A DNA stretch of 64,000 bases, taken from the NCBI RefSeq assembly GCF_017877355.1, contig NZ_JAGIPR010000014.1:78689-142688 (forward strand), given 5' to 3'. Positions 7,989 through 16,177 of the stretch are shown here, in pieces (the first letter of the stretch is position 1; every line of letters starts with the position of its first letter). The notes under the pieces are model-generated. The model ran no database searches and was not told the DNA's origin. It worked only from the letters and a program-made list of their open reading frames with translations. The translations under genes were made by a program, and so were the position numbers. This stretch comes from Chryseobacterium jejuense. Lineage in GTDB: Bacteria > Bacteroidota > Bacteroidia > Flavobacteriales > Weeksellaceae.

Positions 7989-9297
7989 CAATATCAAACC
8001 CAAAGAAGCAACTTCCATTATCAACTCTCTGGTAAGTGGTGTGGTGCCTAAAATTGGAGTACAACATATTACTGTAGGAAGATCTGATGAAGTGAATGCT
8101 TTCATCGGTTCCCTTGAAGATGTTAAAAACGGACTTAGTCTTGTAAAGTTCTGGATCGGAGATTTCGGAAGCGGAAAATCTTTTATGCTTCATCTTTTAA
8201 ATACGGTAGCTTTAAAGCAGAAGTTTGTAGTGGCCAATGCAGATTTTACTCCCGATAACAGGCTGTATGCCAATGATGGGAAAAGTGTGATTCTTTATTC
8301 TGCTATCATGGATAATATTGCCATCCAAACCAAACCCGAAGGTGGAGCTTTACAAACTCTTTTGGAAAAGTGGATTGAGCAGGTTATTTCAAAAACAGCA
8401 GAGGAACATCATATTCCCTTAATGGAAATAAGAAATGACCAATATTTAGAACTGATTCAGAATTCCATAATGAAAACGGTGAATGAAATAACTGAAGTAG
8501 GTGGGTTTGATTTCGGTTCTGCCATCATAAAATATTATGAAGGTTACATAAAAGGGGATGAATTGATGCGCCGAAATGCCTTGAAATGGCTCAAAGGTGA
8601 ATATACCACCAAAACAGAGGCCCGCCAGGATCTTGGAATAAGGGAAATCATCAATGATTCTAACTATTATGATATGCTGAAGAACTTCTGTAAGCTTTTT
8701 GTAAGCATGGGTTACAGCGGTTTTATGATTAATCTGGATGAAGCCATCAATCTTTACAAAATATCGGTTTCAGCTTCCCGTGAGAAAAATTATGAGAAAA
8801 TCTTATCTATTTACAATGACTGTTTCCAGGGAAAAGTATCCAATCTTTTCATCAATTTTGCAGGAACAAAGGAATTCCTTGAAAACGAAAGAAGAGGGCT
8901 TTTCAGTTACCAGGCTTTAAAATCAAGACTGGAAGGCAATAAGTTTGAAACGTATGAGTTCCGTGATTTTGCCCAGCCGGTTATCAAACTGATGCCTTTG
9001 AATCATAATGAAATATTTGTTTTGCTTAAAAAACTGAAACTGATCTTTGATTTTAACTACAAAACAGAATTGAATATTACGGATGAGGAAATTTCCGCTT
9101 TTATGGAGGAAATGTTCAATAAACCGGGAGCTGCAGAATTTCTTACTCCAAGAGAAGTCATCAGGGACTTTCTAAATATCCTGAATATCATCAGACAAAA
9201 TCCTGATGTGGACAAAGGAAGACTTTTTGGAGACATTGAAATTTCCGATGAAAGACCAAATGATCTGATCCTTTTAGACAGTATTGAGGAACTATGA
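7981..9297 (+). CDS. BrxD/DUF2791-like P-loop ATPase
   Basis: A 438-residue ATPase. The Walker A motif is GDFGSGKSF (G60-S67, K66 the phosphate-binding lysine), and a Walker B-like GFMINLDEA lies at 248-255. The opening segment IINSLVSGVVPKIGVQHITVGR and the spacing to the P-loop match the BrxD/DUF2791 family found in some BREX systems and in TerB-C/helicase operons. It overlaps both neighbours (8 bp upstream, 4 bp downstream) and is clearly part of one transcript. It probably powers or loads the helicase; no BREX methylase or PglZ gene is nearby, so this is not a canonical BREX locus. Confidence 0.82.
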   Translation: MIDNIKPKEATSIINSLVSGVVPKIGVQHITVGRSDEVNAFIGSLEDVKNGLSLVKFWIGDFGSGKSFMLHLLNTVALKQKFVVANADFTPDNRLYANDGKSVILYSAIMDNIAIQTKPEGGALQTLLEKWIEQVISKTAEEHHIPLMEIRNDQYLELIQNSIMKTVNEITEVGGFDFGSAIIKYYEGYIKGDELMRRNALKWLKGEYTTKTEARQDLGIREIINDSNYYDMLKNFCKLFVSMGYSGFMINLDEAINLYKISVSASREKNYEKILSIYNDCFQGKVSNLFINFAGTKEFLENERRGLFSYQALKSRLEGNKFETYEFRDFAQPVIKLMPLNHNEIFVLLKKLKLIFDFNYKTELNITDEEISAFMEEMFNKPGAAEFLTPREVIRDFLNILNIIRQNPDVDKGRLFGDIEISDERPNDLILLDSIEEL

Positions 9298-11447
9298 CAG
9301 CATTCAATCTGCTTTCTGAACCCATCAGAAAATACATCCGCGATAAGAAATGGGAGAGCCTGAGAAAAATACAGGAAGCTGCCATTCAGAAAATTATTAC
9401 TACAGATAACAACTATGTTTTAATATCCAGAACAGCTTCAGGTAAAACTGAGGCTGCTTTTCTGCCTATTCTTTCAAAAGTAAATTTTAGGGAACCTGGG
9501 GTAAAAGTCCTTTATATTTCTCCTTTAATCGCTCTGATTAACGATCAGTTTATCCGTGTTGAAAACCTTTGTGAGTATCTGGACGTTCCGGTAACAAAGT
9601 GGCATGGAGAAGCGGCTAAAGGTGCTAAAGACAGATTGCTGAAAAGTCCGGCAGGCATCGTTCTCATTACTCCGGAATCTTTGGAAGCCATGTTTGTGAA
9701 TAAACCCTACAATATCAAGTATTTATTCTCTACTTTAGATTATATTATTATTGATGAGATCCATTCATTTCTGGGATCAGACCGTGGAACTCATCTGCAG
9801 TCTTTACTGAACCGGCTTCAAAACGTGAATATTAAAAAGTTCAGTATTGTAGGGCTTTCTGCTACAGTAAGTGATGCCAATCAATATATAGGGCTTAAAA
9901 ACTTTCTTGGAGATCCGAAGGACACCACAATTATCAGAGATAACACCCCCAAACCAATTAATGCTGTTTTCAGATACTTTGGAAGCTCTGTAAATGAATT
10001 ACCATTACCTTTATTGAAGGATTTATATGTAAGAACAAGAGAAAGTAAAGTTCTTATTTTTCCCAATGCACGAGGGAGAGTAGAAGAAGTTGCTGTAAAA
10101 TTAAAGCAAATTTCAGAAAGGGTTGGTGGACATAAAAATTATTTTTCACATCATTCTTCTGTAGATAAAGAAGTAAGAGAATATGTAGAGTTTTTTGCTA
10201 AAAATTCCACGCTTGAGAATTTTTGTATTTCCTGTACTTCCACTTTGGAACTGGGAATTGATATCGGAAATGTAGATGAAGTAGTACAGATTGATGCCAC
10301 TCATAGTATTGCCTCTCTCATCCAAAGAGTTGGAAGAAGCGGAAGACGTGAAGGCAAAGCAAGTAACCTGTTTTTGTATGCTACAGACGAATGGAGTTTA
10401 TTACAGTCATTAGCATGCTGGCTGCTATATCAGGAACAGTATATAGAACCCATTGCCATCAATGAAAAGCCTTACGATGTTTTAGTTCACCAGATTTTGT
10501 CTATTGTTAAAGGGACATCAGGAATATCTTCATCCAAACTGTTGGAAGAAGTAACCGGCAACTCTGCTTTTTCAAAAATCAAAAAAGAAGAAATAGAAGA
10601 GATTATTATCCATCTTACTGCTCTGGATTTTTTAGAAAAGTTAGGCAATGACCTGATTATAGGAATAGAAGGAGAAGAAGTAGTGAACAGAAGAGATTTT
10701 TACAGCCTTTTTGAAACTCAGATTTTCTTTAAAGTTTCCAGCAATGGCGTCAAAATTGGAGAACTGCCATTATCTCCACAAATAAGGGAAAGTGAAAATA
10801 TATACCTGTCTGCAAAGATCTGGAGTATTATTGATATTGATTTTAAAACAAAAAAAATAGAAGTGATGCCTGCCAAAGATGGAAATAAACCGACATTCTT
10901 TGGTGATCCTGCCGATACTGCTTACCGGATCAGAGAAAAAATGCTCGAAATACTGATTTCAAAAGATGAATATGACTTTTTGGATGAGATGGGCCGTGAA
11001 GCTATATATGATTTAAGAAAAGAGTTTTCCGTTTTTGCTATTGATGATTTTAAAATTGAAAGACCTCTATTAACCAGTAATGAGTGCCTTAGCTTTTATT
11101 CCTTCACCAGTTCAAAAATCAACAGGACTTTGCGTTTTATTTTAAATGCATTAGAGGTCAAAAATATTCTCCATAATGAGGAAAGCCTTTTTGAGATAGA
11201 AGACCACAGCAGCAGTGAACTGCAAATTATATTAAAAGGGATTGACAGGAACCAAAATATGGATCAGATTCTCATAGAGTTACTGGAAAATACCCCTGAG
11301 GTCATAGATTTTTCAAAATGGGGAAAATACCTGCCTATTCGGTATCAGGCAGCATTATTAAAAGAAAAATATTTTGATTTTGAAGGCTGCTACAACTATC
11401 TCCAACATCTGAAATTCGTAGAAAACCAGCTGGAACTTTCCAATTAA
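9294..11447 (+). CDS. Lhr/BrxHII-like DEIH-box helicase
   Basis: A 717-residue superfamily 2 helicase. Motif I is RTASGKTEA (K51), motif II is DEIH (154-157), motif III is SAT (189-191), and motif VI is QRVGRSGRR (344-352). A long C-terminal extension of about 350 residues follows the helicase core, less than the much larger C-terminus of full-length Lhr. Its ATG overlaps the stop of the ATPase gene by 4 bp. In related loci this helicase acts together with the preceding ATPase. It is a second Lhr-type helicase in the window, in a context different from the ligase-associated one at the left end. Confidence 0.9.
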   Translation: MTAFNLLSEPIRKYIRDKKWESLRKIQEAAIQKIITTDNNYVLISRTASGKTEAAFLPILSKVNFREPGVKVLYISPLIALINDQFIRVENLCEYLDVPVTKWHGEAAKGAKDRLLKSPAGIVLITPESLEAMFVNKPYNIKYLFSTLDYIIIDEIHSFLGSDRGTHLQSLLNRLQNVNIKKFSIVGLSATVSDANQYIGLKNFLGDPKDTTIIRDNTPKPINAVFRYFGSSVNELPLPLLKDLYVRTRESKVLIFPNARGRVEEVAVKLKQISERVGGHKNYFSHHSSVDKEVREYVEFFAKNSTLENFCISCTSTLELGIDIGNVDEVVQIDATHSIASLIQRVGRSGRREGKASNLFLYATDEWSLLQSLACWLLYQEQYIEPIAINEKPYDVLVHQILSIVKGTSGISSSKLLEEVTGNSAFSKIKKEEIEEIIIHLTALDFLEKLGNDLIIGIEGEEVVNRRDFYSLFETQIFFKVSSNGVKIGELPLSPQIRESENIYLSAKIWSIIDIDFKTKKIEVMPAKDGNKPTFFGDPADTAYRIREKMLEILISKDEYDFLDEMGREAIYDLRKEFSVFAIDDFKIERPLLTSNECLSFYSFTSSKINRTLRFILNALEVKNILHNEESLFEIEDHSSSELQIILKGIDRNQNMDQILIELLENTPEVIDFSKWGKYLPIRYQAALLKEKYFDFEGCYNYLQHLKFVENQLELSN

Positions 11448-11452
11448 ACCAC

Positions 11453-11489
11453 TCCGGATATTTATGAATCTTTACAATAAATATCCGGA
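11453..11489. terminator. Stem-loop after the helicase operon
   Basis: A perfect 13-bp inverted repeat (arms 11453-11465 and 11477-11489, 11-nt loop) lies 6 nt after the helicase stop codon. No T-run follows, so it may act as a 3' end-stabilising hairpin as much as a terminator. It separates the operon from the convergent MBL gene. Confidence 0.45.
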
Positions 11490-11535
11490 ATGATATCTGT
11501 AAATAGGTTAATGAAATTTAACCCATTTGTTATTT

Positions 11536-12267
11536 TTAAGCTTCAATAATAGCCTTATCCAGATCGTGATAAAGAAGGAGTTTCCAATTATTTTCCCGGG
11601 CTTCTTTTTCCCATAAAAGTCTTAATTCCATTGCTGTTCTCCCATCAAAATCACTTTTGTAGGCCAGATGGTATTTCAAATAGGAAGCTTGTGGAAGATC
11701 ATCTGCTCCATAGAAAACCGTTTCTTCATTTTCCCTGATCCAGAACACCTGCATAAATGGGGTATGCCCACCTACCACTTCATATGAAATTTCATCACTG
11801 ATCTGCCCTTTGTCATCATTCATCCAGATAATATGAGGCAGTTGAATCAGTTTTTCTAAAATATCAAAATTAAAAGAAGGATTTCCTTTATTTTCCATTG
11901 CAAAATCCAACTCACGTTTTTGGATATAAATCTGGGCATTAGGAAAAGTTGCTTTATAACCACCATCTGTAAGGGTTACTGCACCCTCAATATGATCTTT
12001 ATGAAGATGAGAGAGAAGGAGTTTTGTAATCTGTTCAGGACGTATATTTTCTCTTTCAAGAATTTCTGAAACTATGGTGCTTCCAGCTTCATTTTTCCAG
12101 CCAATGCCAGCATCTAAGAGGATATAATCGTTTTCAGTAATGATAAGAAAAGGCTGAACGGACATTTTTATTCCGGTAACGGCATCAAAGTTTTCTTCTG
12201 TTAAAAGGGTAAAATCTTTGGTTTTACTTGCAGAGAAATTACCTTCTTTGAGTGGAATGATTTTCAT
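11536..12267 (-). CDS. MBL-fold metallo-hydrolase
   Basis: A 243-residue metallo-beta-lactamase-fold hydrolase with the metal motif LSHLHKDHIEG (HxHxDH), an aspartate in YGADDLP and histidines in VVGGHTP and LLYHDLD. The architecture fits the lactonase/glyoxalase-like branch, but the substrate cannot be read from sequence. The start at 12267 (MKIIPLKEG) is preferred to the upstream one at 12315 because the 16 extra residues look non-conserved. It lies 81 bp downstream of the NUDIX-type regulator gene on the same strand and may be controlled by it. Confidence 0.82.
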   Translation of the reverse strand: MKIIPLKEGNFSASKTKDFTLLTEENFDAVTGIKMSVQPFLIITENDYILLDAGIGWKNEAGSTIVSEILERENIRPEQITKLLLSHLHKDHIEGAVTLTDGGYKATFPNAQIYIQKRELDFAMENKGNPSFNFDILEKLIQLPHIIWMNDDKGQISDEISYEVVGGHTPFMQVFWIRENEETVFYGADDLPQASYLKYHLAYKSDFDGRTAMELRLLWEKEARENNWKLLLYHDLDKAIIEA

Positions 12268-12348
12268 GATGCAAATTTCCTGAATATTTCCAATACCCAA
12301 AAGGTTTTTCATCAATAGATATCATCGGTAAAAACAATGAAAGAACCT

Positions 12349-13107
12349 CTACCAATTGTTCAGACCATTTTCCAGAGCTTTTTCATAGTTTTCCATATCA
12401 AAGGAGTAAAGATCAGGAGATCTGTGAGCGCCTACATATTTTTGTTCATCAAGCTTTTTTAAAACATTCAGATTTTTAATTTTTCTGTAGAAATTCCCTC
12501 GGTTTAGTGATTTGCCTAATATCGCCTCGTATAGTTTTTGTAGTTCCGGAAGGGTAAACTTTTCCGGCATCAGATTATATCCAATGGGTTTGGTAGATAT
12601 TTTTTCGCGTAAAGTAAGCAATGCCTTTTCAATAATTTCACGGTGATCCATTGCAAAATCAATTTCGGACAGCTGATGCAGATACACCCATTCGCAGGCT
12701 TCACTCACATCATCAGCTACAGGGTTAATTTCAGAGGAATTATAAAGCGCATAATATCCTACGGAAATGAATCTCTGTTTTTGGAAAAGGGTTTCATCAA
12801 ACTCATCAAAATAGAGCTGACTTCTGTTTCTTCTTCCAAAAACACCAAATTCTTCCAGGAATACATCAGTAACACCCGCCCTGTCTTTAAGCACTCTTAC
12901 TACTGCTTCATCCAGATCATCATCTCTTCTTACATAACCACCCGGCAAAAGCCACTGTTTTTTGTAATTCATTCTTACCAGTAATACCTTAAGCTCATTC
13001 TGGTCAAAACCAAAAACAACCGGGTCCACTGAAATATGGGGAAGATAAAGTTCTTTTGCTTCGGCAGATTTCTGTAAGATCTGTTCTCTGGAATCCATAT
13101 AATCCAT
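12349..13107 (-). CDS. NUDIX-domain transcriptional regulator (NrtR/AraR-like) with winged helix
   Basis: A 252-residue protein with an N-terminal NUDIX fold (about 20-150) and a C-terminal winged-helix domain (about 165-240). The NUDIX box is degraded: in GYVRRDDDLDEAVVRVLKDR the expected Glu, the RE pair and the EE pair of GX5EX7REUXEE are replaced by D, RV and DR. This loss of catalytic metal ligands with a DNA-binding tail is the hallmark of regulators such as NrtR or Bacteroides AraR, which sense a nucleotide or sugar. It is divergent from an MFS gene at 13335 and upstream of the MBL hydrolase; either could be its target. Confidence 0.82.
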   Translation of the reverse strand: MDYMDSREQILQKSAEAKELYLPHISVDPVVFGFDQNELKVLLVRMNYKKQWLLPGGYVRRDDDLDEAVVRVLKDRAGVTDVFLEEFGVFGRRNRSQLYFDEFDETLFQKQRFISVGYYALYNSSEINPVADDVSEACEWVYLHQLSEIDFAMDHREIIEKALLTLREKISTKPIGYNLMPEKFTLPELQKLYEAILGKSLNRGNFYRKIKNLNVLKKLDEQKYVGAHRSPDLYSFDMENYEKALENGLNNW

Positions 13108-13128
13108 AAAAATAAATGTGTGTTATTA

Positions 13129-13136
13129 CAAATGTA
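13129..13136 (-). promoter_or_regulatory. -7 promoter element of the NUDIX regulator gene
   Basis: The minus strand reads TACATTTG, fitting TAnnTTTG, and lies 22 nt upstream of the start codon at 13107. Confidence 0.45.
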
Positions 13137-13256
13137 AAGATAAAATTGGATAATATTTAAAAAAAACTCTTTGTTGGAGCAGGTTATAAGAAAAAAACAT
13201 ATAACACTTACAGGTGAAATCAATCATAATCAATCTGTCTTTTTTATGAAAATGCC

Positions 13257-13264
13257 TACCTTTG
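13257..13264 (+). promoter_or_regulatory. -7 promoter element of the MFS gene at 13335
   Basis: TACCTTTG fits the Bacteroidota -7 consensus and predicts a leader of about 65 nt. Confidence 0.45.
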
Positions 13265-13334
13265 AGGTCATTAAAAAAATAGATCCAAAACATTCAGTCA
13301 TCAGGATATATTTCTATTCAATAAAAATTTTAAG

Positions 13335-14519
13335 ATGCAGGTGAATTCTACCAATGGTATTTCCAGAGCAGTGGTCTGGTTAATGGCTATTATTTCAGGA
13401 CTTGTAGTGGCCAACAATTATTACAACCAGCCTTTATTGGCACTAATCTCAGAAGATCTTCACGTTTCTGAAGCTGCTGCCAGCAAAATTTCCGTTCTTA
13501 CCCAGATTGGGTATGCCCTAGGATTATTACTGATTGTACCGCTTGGAGATAAATTTTTCCGTAAAAAATTAATACTGATTGATCTTTTTCTTGTTTTTGG
13601 ATCTCTGCTTTGGATGACCTTTGCTAACCAATTATGGATGCTGTATGCAGCCAGTTTATTGATTGGAGCTACTTCTGTAATCCCTCAGCTGTTTGTACCC
13701 ATTGCAGCTGAATTGTCGTCAGATCAAGAGAAATCGGCCAATATTGGATTGGTAATGTCCGGACTTTTATTGGGAATCCTTCTTTCCCGTTTCATTGGCG
13801 GTATTGTAGGGGAAGTATGGGGCTGGAGAGCCATGTTTGGAATTGCTGCAGGATTAATGATCTTAGTCTGGCTGGCTGTGTATAAAATGCTTCCGGAACT
13901 ATCTCCCAATTTCAAAGGCACCTACAAAGAATTGATGCGGTCCGTAGCTCATCTTGCTAAAACACAACCGATTCTTCAGCTGGCATCTTTCCGGGGGGCT
14001 ATGGCTTTCGGATCTATGTGTGCTTTATTTACAACATTGGTTTTTCATATGGAAAAACCGCCTTTTAACGCTGGTTCATCTGTGGTAGGGAGTTTTGGCC
14101 TTGCTGGAGCTGTTGGTGCTTTAGCAGCAGCAAAAGTAGGAAATCTTCAAAAATACTTAGATATCAACCGTATCATATTGTATTCACTGCTGATTCTTAT
14201 TGGAAGCTGGGGATTTACTTATTTTGCCGGAGAAACTTATTGGGGTTTAATTGTAGGAGTAATCCTTGTAGACCTTGGGGTGCAATCCAGCCATATTATG
14301 AACCAGACCAATTACTTTTTAATTAAATCCAATGCCGTAAACAGACTGAATACAGTATATATGGTTTCTTATTTCATTGGCGGATCACTGGGAACTTGGC
14401 TGGCATCTTTGGCATGGCAGAAAGCACAATGGACAGGTGTTTGTGCTGTAGGAACTATCTTTGGAGTTTTGGCTTTAATTGCTCATATCTTGTTTTGTAA
14501 TAAAGTCAATAAGTCATAA
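13335..14519 (+). CDS. MFS transporter (DHA1-type, 12 TM)
   Basis: A 394-residue major facilitator protein with about twelve hydrophobic segments. The loop after TM2 carries the family motif A variant GDKFFRKK. The N-terminal NNYYNQPLL and the later HIMNQTNYF segments are typical of a common MFS exporter group in Proteobacteria and Bacteroidota, usually annotated as drug or sugar efflux. It is transcribed divergently from the NUDIX regulator, which may control it. The substrate is unknown. Confidence 0.88.
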   Translation: MQVNSTNGISRAVVWLMAIISGLVVANNYYNQPLLALISEDLHVSEAAASKISVLTQIGYALGLLLIVPLGDKFFRKKLILIDLFLVFGSLLWMTFANQLWMLYAASLLIGATSVIPQLFVPIAAELSSDQEKSANIGLVMSGLLLGILLSRFIGGIVGEVWGWRAMFGIAAGLMILVWLAVYKMLPELSPNFKGTYKELMRSVAHLAKTQPILQLASFRGAMAFGSMCALFTTLVFHMEKPPFNAGSSVVGSFGLAGAVGALAAAKVGNLQKYLDINRIILYSLLILIGSWGFTYFAGETYWGLIVGVILVDLGVQSSHIMNQTNYFLIKSNAVNRLNTVYMVSYFIGGSLGTWLASLAWQKAQWTGVCAVGTIFGVLALIAHILFCNKVNKS

Positions 14520-14713
14520 ACTATATTGGAAAACGCAAAGGTGCAAGAGCATTTTGAATTTGCCAGGATTCAAACATGCAGTTTTTATGCAACAATATTC
14601 CAAGTACTTATGTGATAATTATTTTTTTAAGAGAAACATAGGTTTTACACGTGAATATAGTCATTCGTATATTCGTGGCGATAAAAAATATTTGTAGTTT
14701 GTATTCTTCTTAA

Positions 14714-15091
14714 TTATTCGTTACAATCCTCTTGTTGAGTAATAAATTTTCTGTGCTTCCCACCCCAAGTATTTAATGCATCCCATATAGGAATCAGTTC
14801 TCTGGCAATATCGGTAAGCTCATAATCTACTCTGGGCGGAACTTCCGCATATACTGTTCTTTTTACCAATCCTTCCTTTTCAAGTTCCTTTAACTGAAGC
14901 GTAAGCATTCTTTCCGTAATTCCCGGAATAGCTCTTTTAAGTTCACTGAAGCGCAGTTTATTGTCTTTTAATTTACTCAGAATAAACAATTTCCATCTTC
15001 CGCCGATCTTACATACAGCATAGCTCAAATCACATTCCTGAATATATTGTCTGTTGATATTATTGGTTGAATTCTCTTTTATCTTACCCAT
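14714..15091 (-). CDS. HxlR-family winged-helix regulator
   Basis: A 125-residue HxlR-type regulator. The core CDLSYAVCKIGGRWKLFIL, the recognition region FSELKRAIPGITERMLTLQLKELEKEGLV and the wing RTVYAEVPPRVDYELT are textbook family features, with a cysteine in the opening helix as in redox- or aldehyde-sensing members. The start at 15091 was chosen over upstream ATGs because family members begin close to this point and a TACATTTG element lies at 15142-15135. It diverges from an esterase-MFS gene pair, the expected target. Confidence 0.9.
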   Translation of the reverse strand: MGKIKENSTNNINRQYIQECDLSYAVCKIGGRWKLFILSKLKDNKLRFSELKRAIPGITERMLTLQLKELEKEGLVKRTVYAEVPPRVDYELTDIARELIPIWDALNTWGGKHRKFITQQEDCNE

Positions 15092-15110
15092 ACTTACAAA
15101 TTTGTTAGTA
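15091..15110. promoter_or_regulatory. Candidate HxlR operator (20-bp inverted repeat)
   Basis: Two 10-bp half sites, TACTTACAAA and TTTGTTAGTA, form an inverted repeat with one mismatch, including a perfect ACAAATTTGT centre. It abuts the start codon of the regulator gene, consistent with autoregulation, and lies about 127 bp upstream of the divergent esterase gene. Confidence 0.5.
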
Positions 15111-15134
15111 CCATACATTGGCCTGTATATAGTG

Positions 15135-15142
15135 CAAATGTA
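15135..15142 (-). promoter_or_regulatory. -7 promoter element of the HxlR gene
   Basis: The minus strand reads TACATTTG. The palindrome at 15091-15110 would lie in the first transcribed bases. On the plus strand TAATTTTG at 15155-15162 could serve the divergent esterase gene. Confidence 0.4.
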
Positions 15143-15236
15143 AGGCATGAAAACTAATTTTGTCCTCATAAAAGCAGATAAATAACAATAGCGCTACTGT
15201 TCACTGCAAACAATATTAACTTAAAATTAAAACAAA

Positions 15237-16157
15237 ATGCAGTTGACTCCTAAAATCAATCAGATTTTAAACCATTTAGAAAAAATACAGTCTTTTAACT
15301 CACAAAATCCTTTGGATGATGCCCGAAAATACCTTGAAGCAATGTCTTTACAGCTTAGTGGTAAAAAAGAAGCCATAGCTATGATTGAAGAAATGGATAT
15401 TCCTATGGAAAATCATCAAATTCCGATCAGAATCTATCGCCCAAAGGGAAAAACCGTTCAGAAGTCTCCAGCCATTGTTTATATTCATGGCGGATGGTTT
15501 ATTGCCGGTGGTTATGAAACCCATGATGCGGTAGTCCGTAAACTAGCCAATGCAACAGGATCTGCTGTTATTTTTATAGATTACCGCCTTGCTCCGGAAC
15601 ATCCTTTTCCAGCAGGTTTGAATGATTGTCTTGATACTGTTCAATGGGTAATAGAAAATGCAGAATCCTTAGGAATTGACCAAAATCAGATAGGAATCAT
15701 AGGAGACAGCGCCGGAGGTGCTTTATCAACAGCTGTTTCAACTCAAATTGGAGAATTCTTTAAGTTTCAGGTTCTGATTTATCCTGCCGTGGATAATCAG
15801 CTTAATACAAAAACCTGGGAAATCTATGAAAATGGACCGGTTCTCAATAAGCAAGGTGGAGTGGATGCCTGGAACTCGTATCTTCCCAAAGAGGAAAGCA
15901 ACAACCCACTGGCAATTCCTGTTTTAATAAAGGATTTCAAAAATACTCCATCCACACTCATTATTATTGCGGAACATGATCCTTTGGCGGATGATGCGAG
16001 ACATCTTGCCGAAAATATGCAAAACGCCGGAGTACCCCTTACTACAAGCTTCTATAAGGATATGGTTCATGGCTTTATGCATATGGGAGAGGTGTTGGAA
16101 GAAACTCAATTGGCCATTAATGAAATGGCAGATTTTGCTCAGCAGCATTTTAAATAA
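15237..16157 (+). CDS. Alpha/beta hydrolase fold-3 esterase (HSL family)
   Basis: A 306-residue hormone-sensitive-lipase-type esterase. The oxyanion motif is HGGW (84-87; usually HGGG), the nucleophile elbow is GDSAGG with S158, the acid is expected in AEHDPLADD (near 248) and the histidine in DMVHGFMHM (near 278). DYRLAPEHPFPAGLND is a strong family signature. It hydrolyses short-chain carboxylic esters, probably in the cytoplasm since no signal peptide is seen. It is divergent from the HxlR regulator and 20 bp upstream of an MFS gene, so a small detoxification operon is likely. Confidence 0.9.
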   Translation: MQLTPKINQILNHLEKIQSFNSQNPLDDARKYLEAMSLQLSGKKEAIAMIEEMDIPMENHQIPIRIYRPKGKTVQKSPAIVYIHGGWFIAGGYETHDAVVRKLANATGSAVIFIDYRLAPEHPFPAGLNDCLDTVQWVIENAESLGIDQNQIGIIGDSAGGALSTAVSTQIGEFFKFQVLIYPAVDNQLNTKTWEIYENGPVLNKQGGVDAWNSYLPKEESNNPLAIPVLIKDFKNTPSTLIIIAEHDPLADDARHLAENMQNAGVPLTTSFYKDMVHGFMHMGEVLEETQLAINEMADFAQQHFK

Positions 16158-16177
16158 ATCCATCCAAAGAAATAATC

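Noticed and set aside
6543..11447. Calling the operon a BREX system
   Set aside because: Only BrxD- and BrxHII-like genes are present; BrxC, PglX and PglZ are absent.
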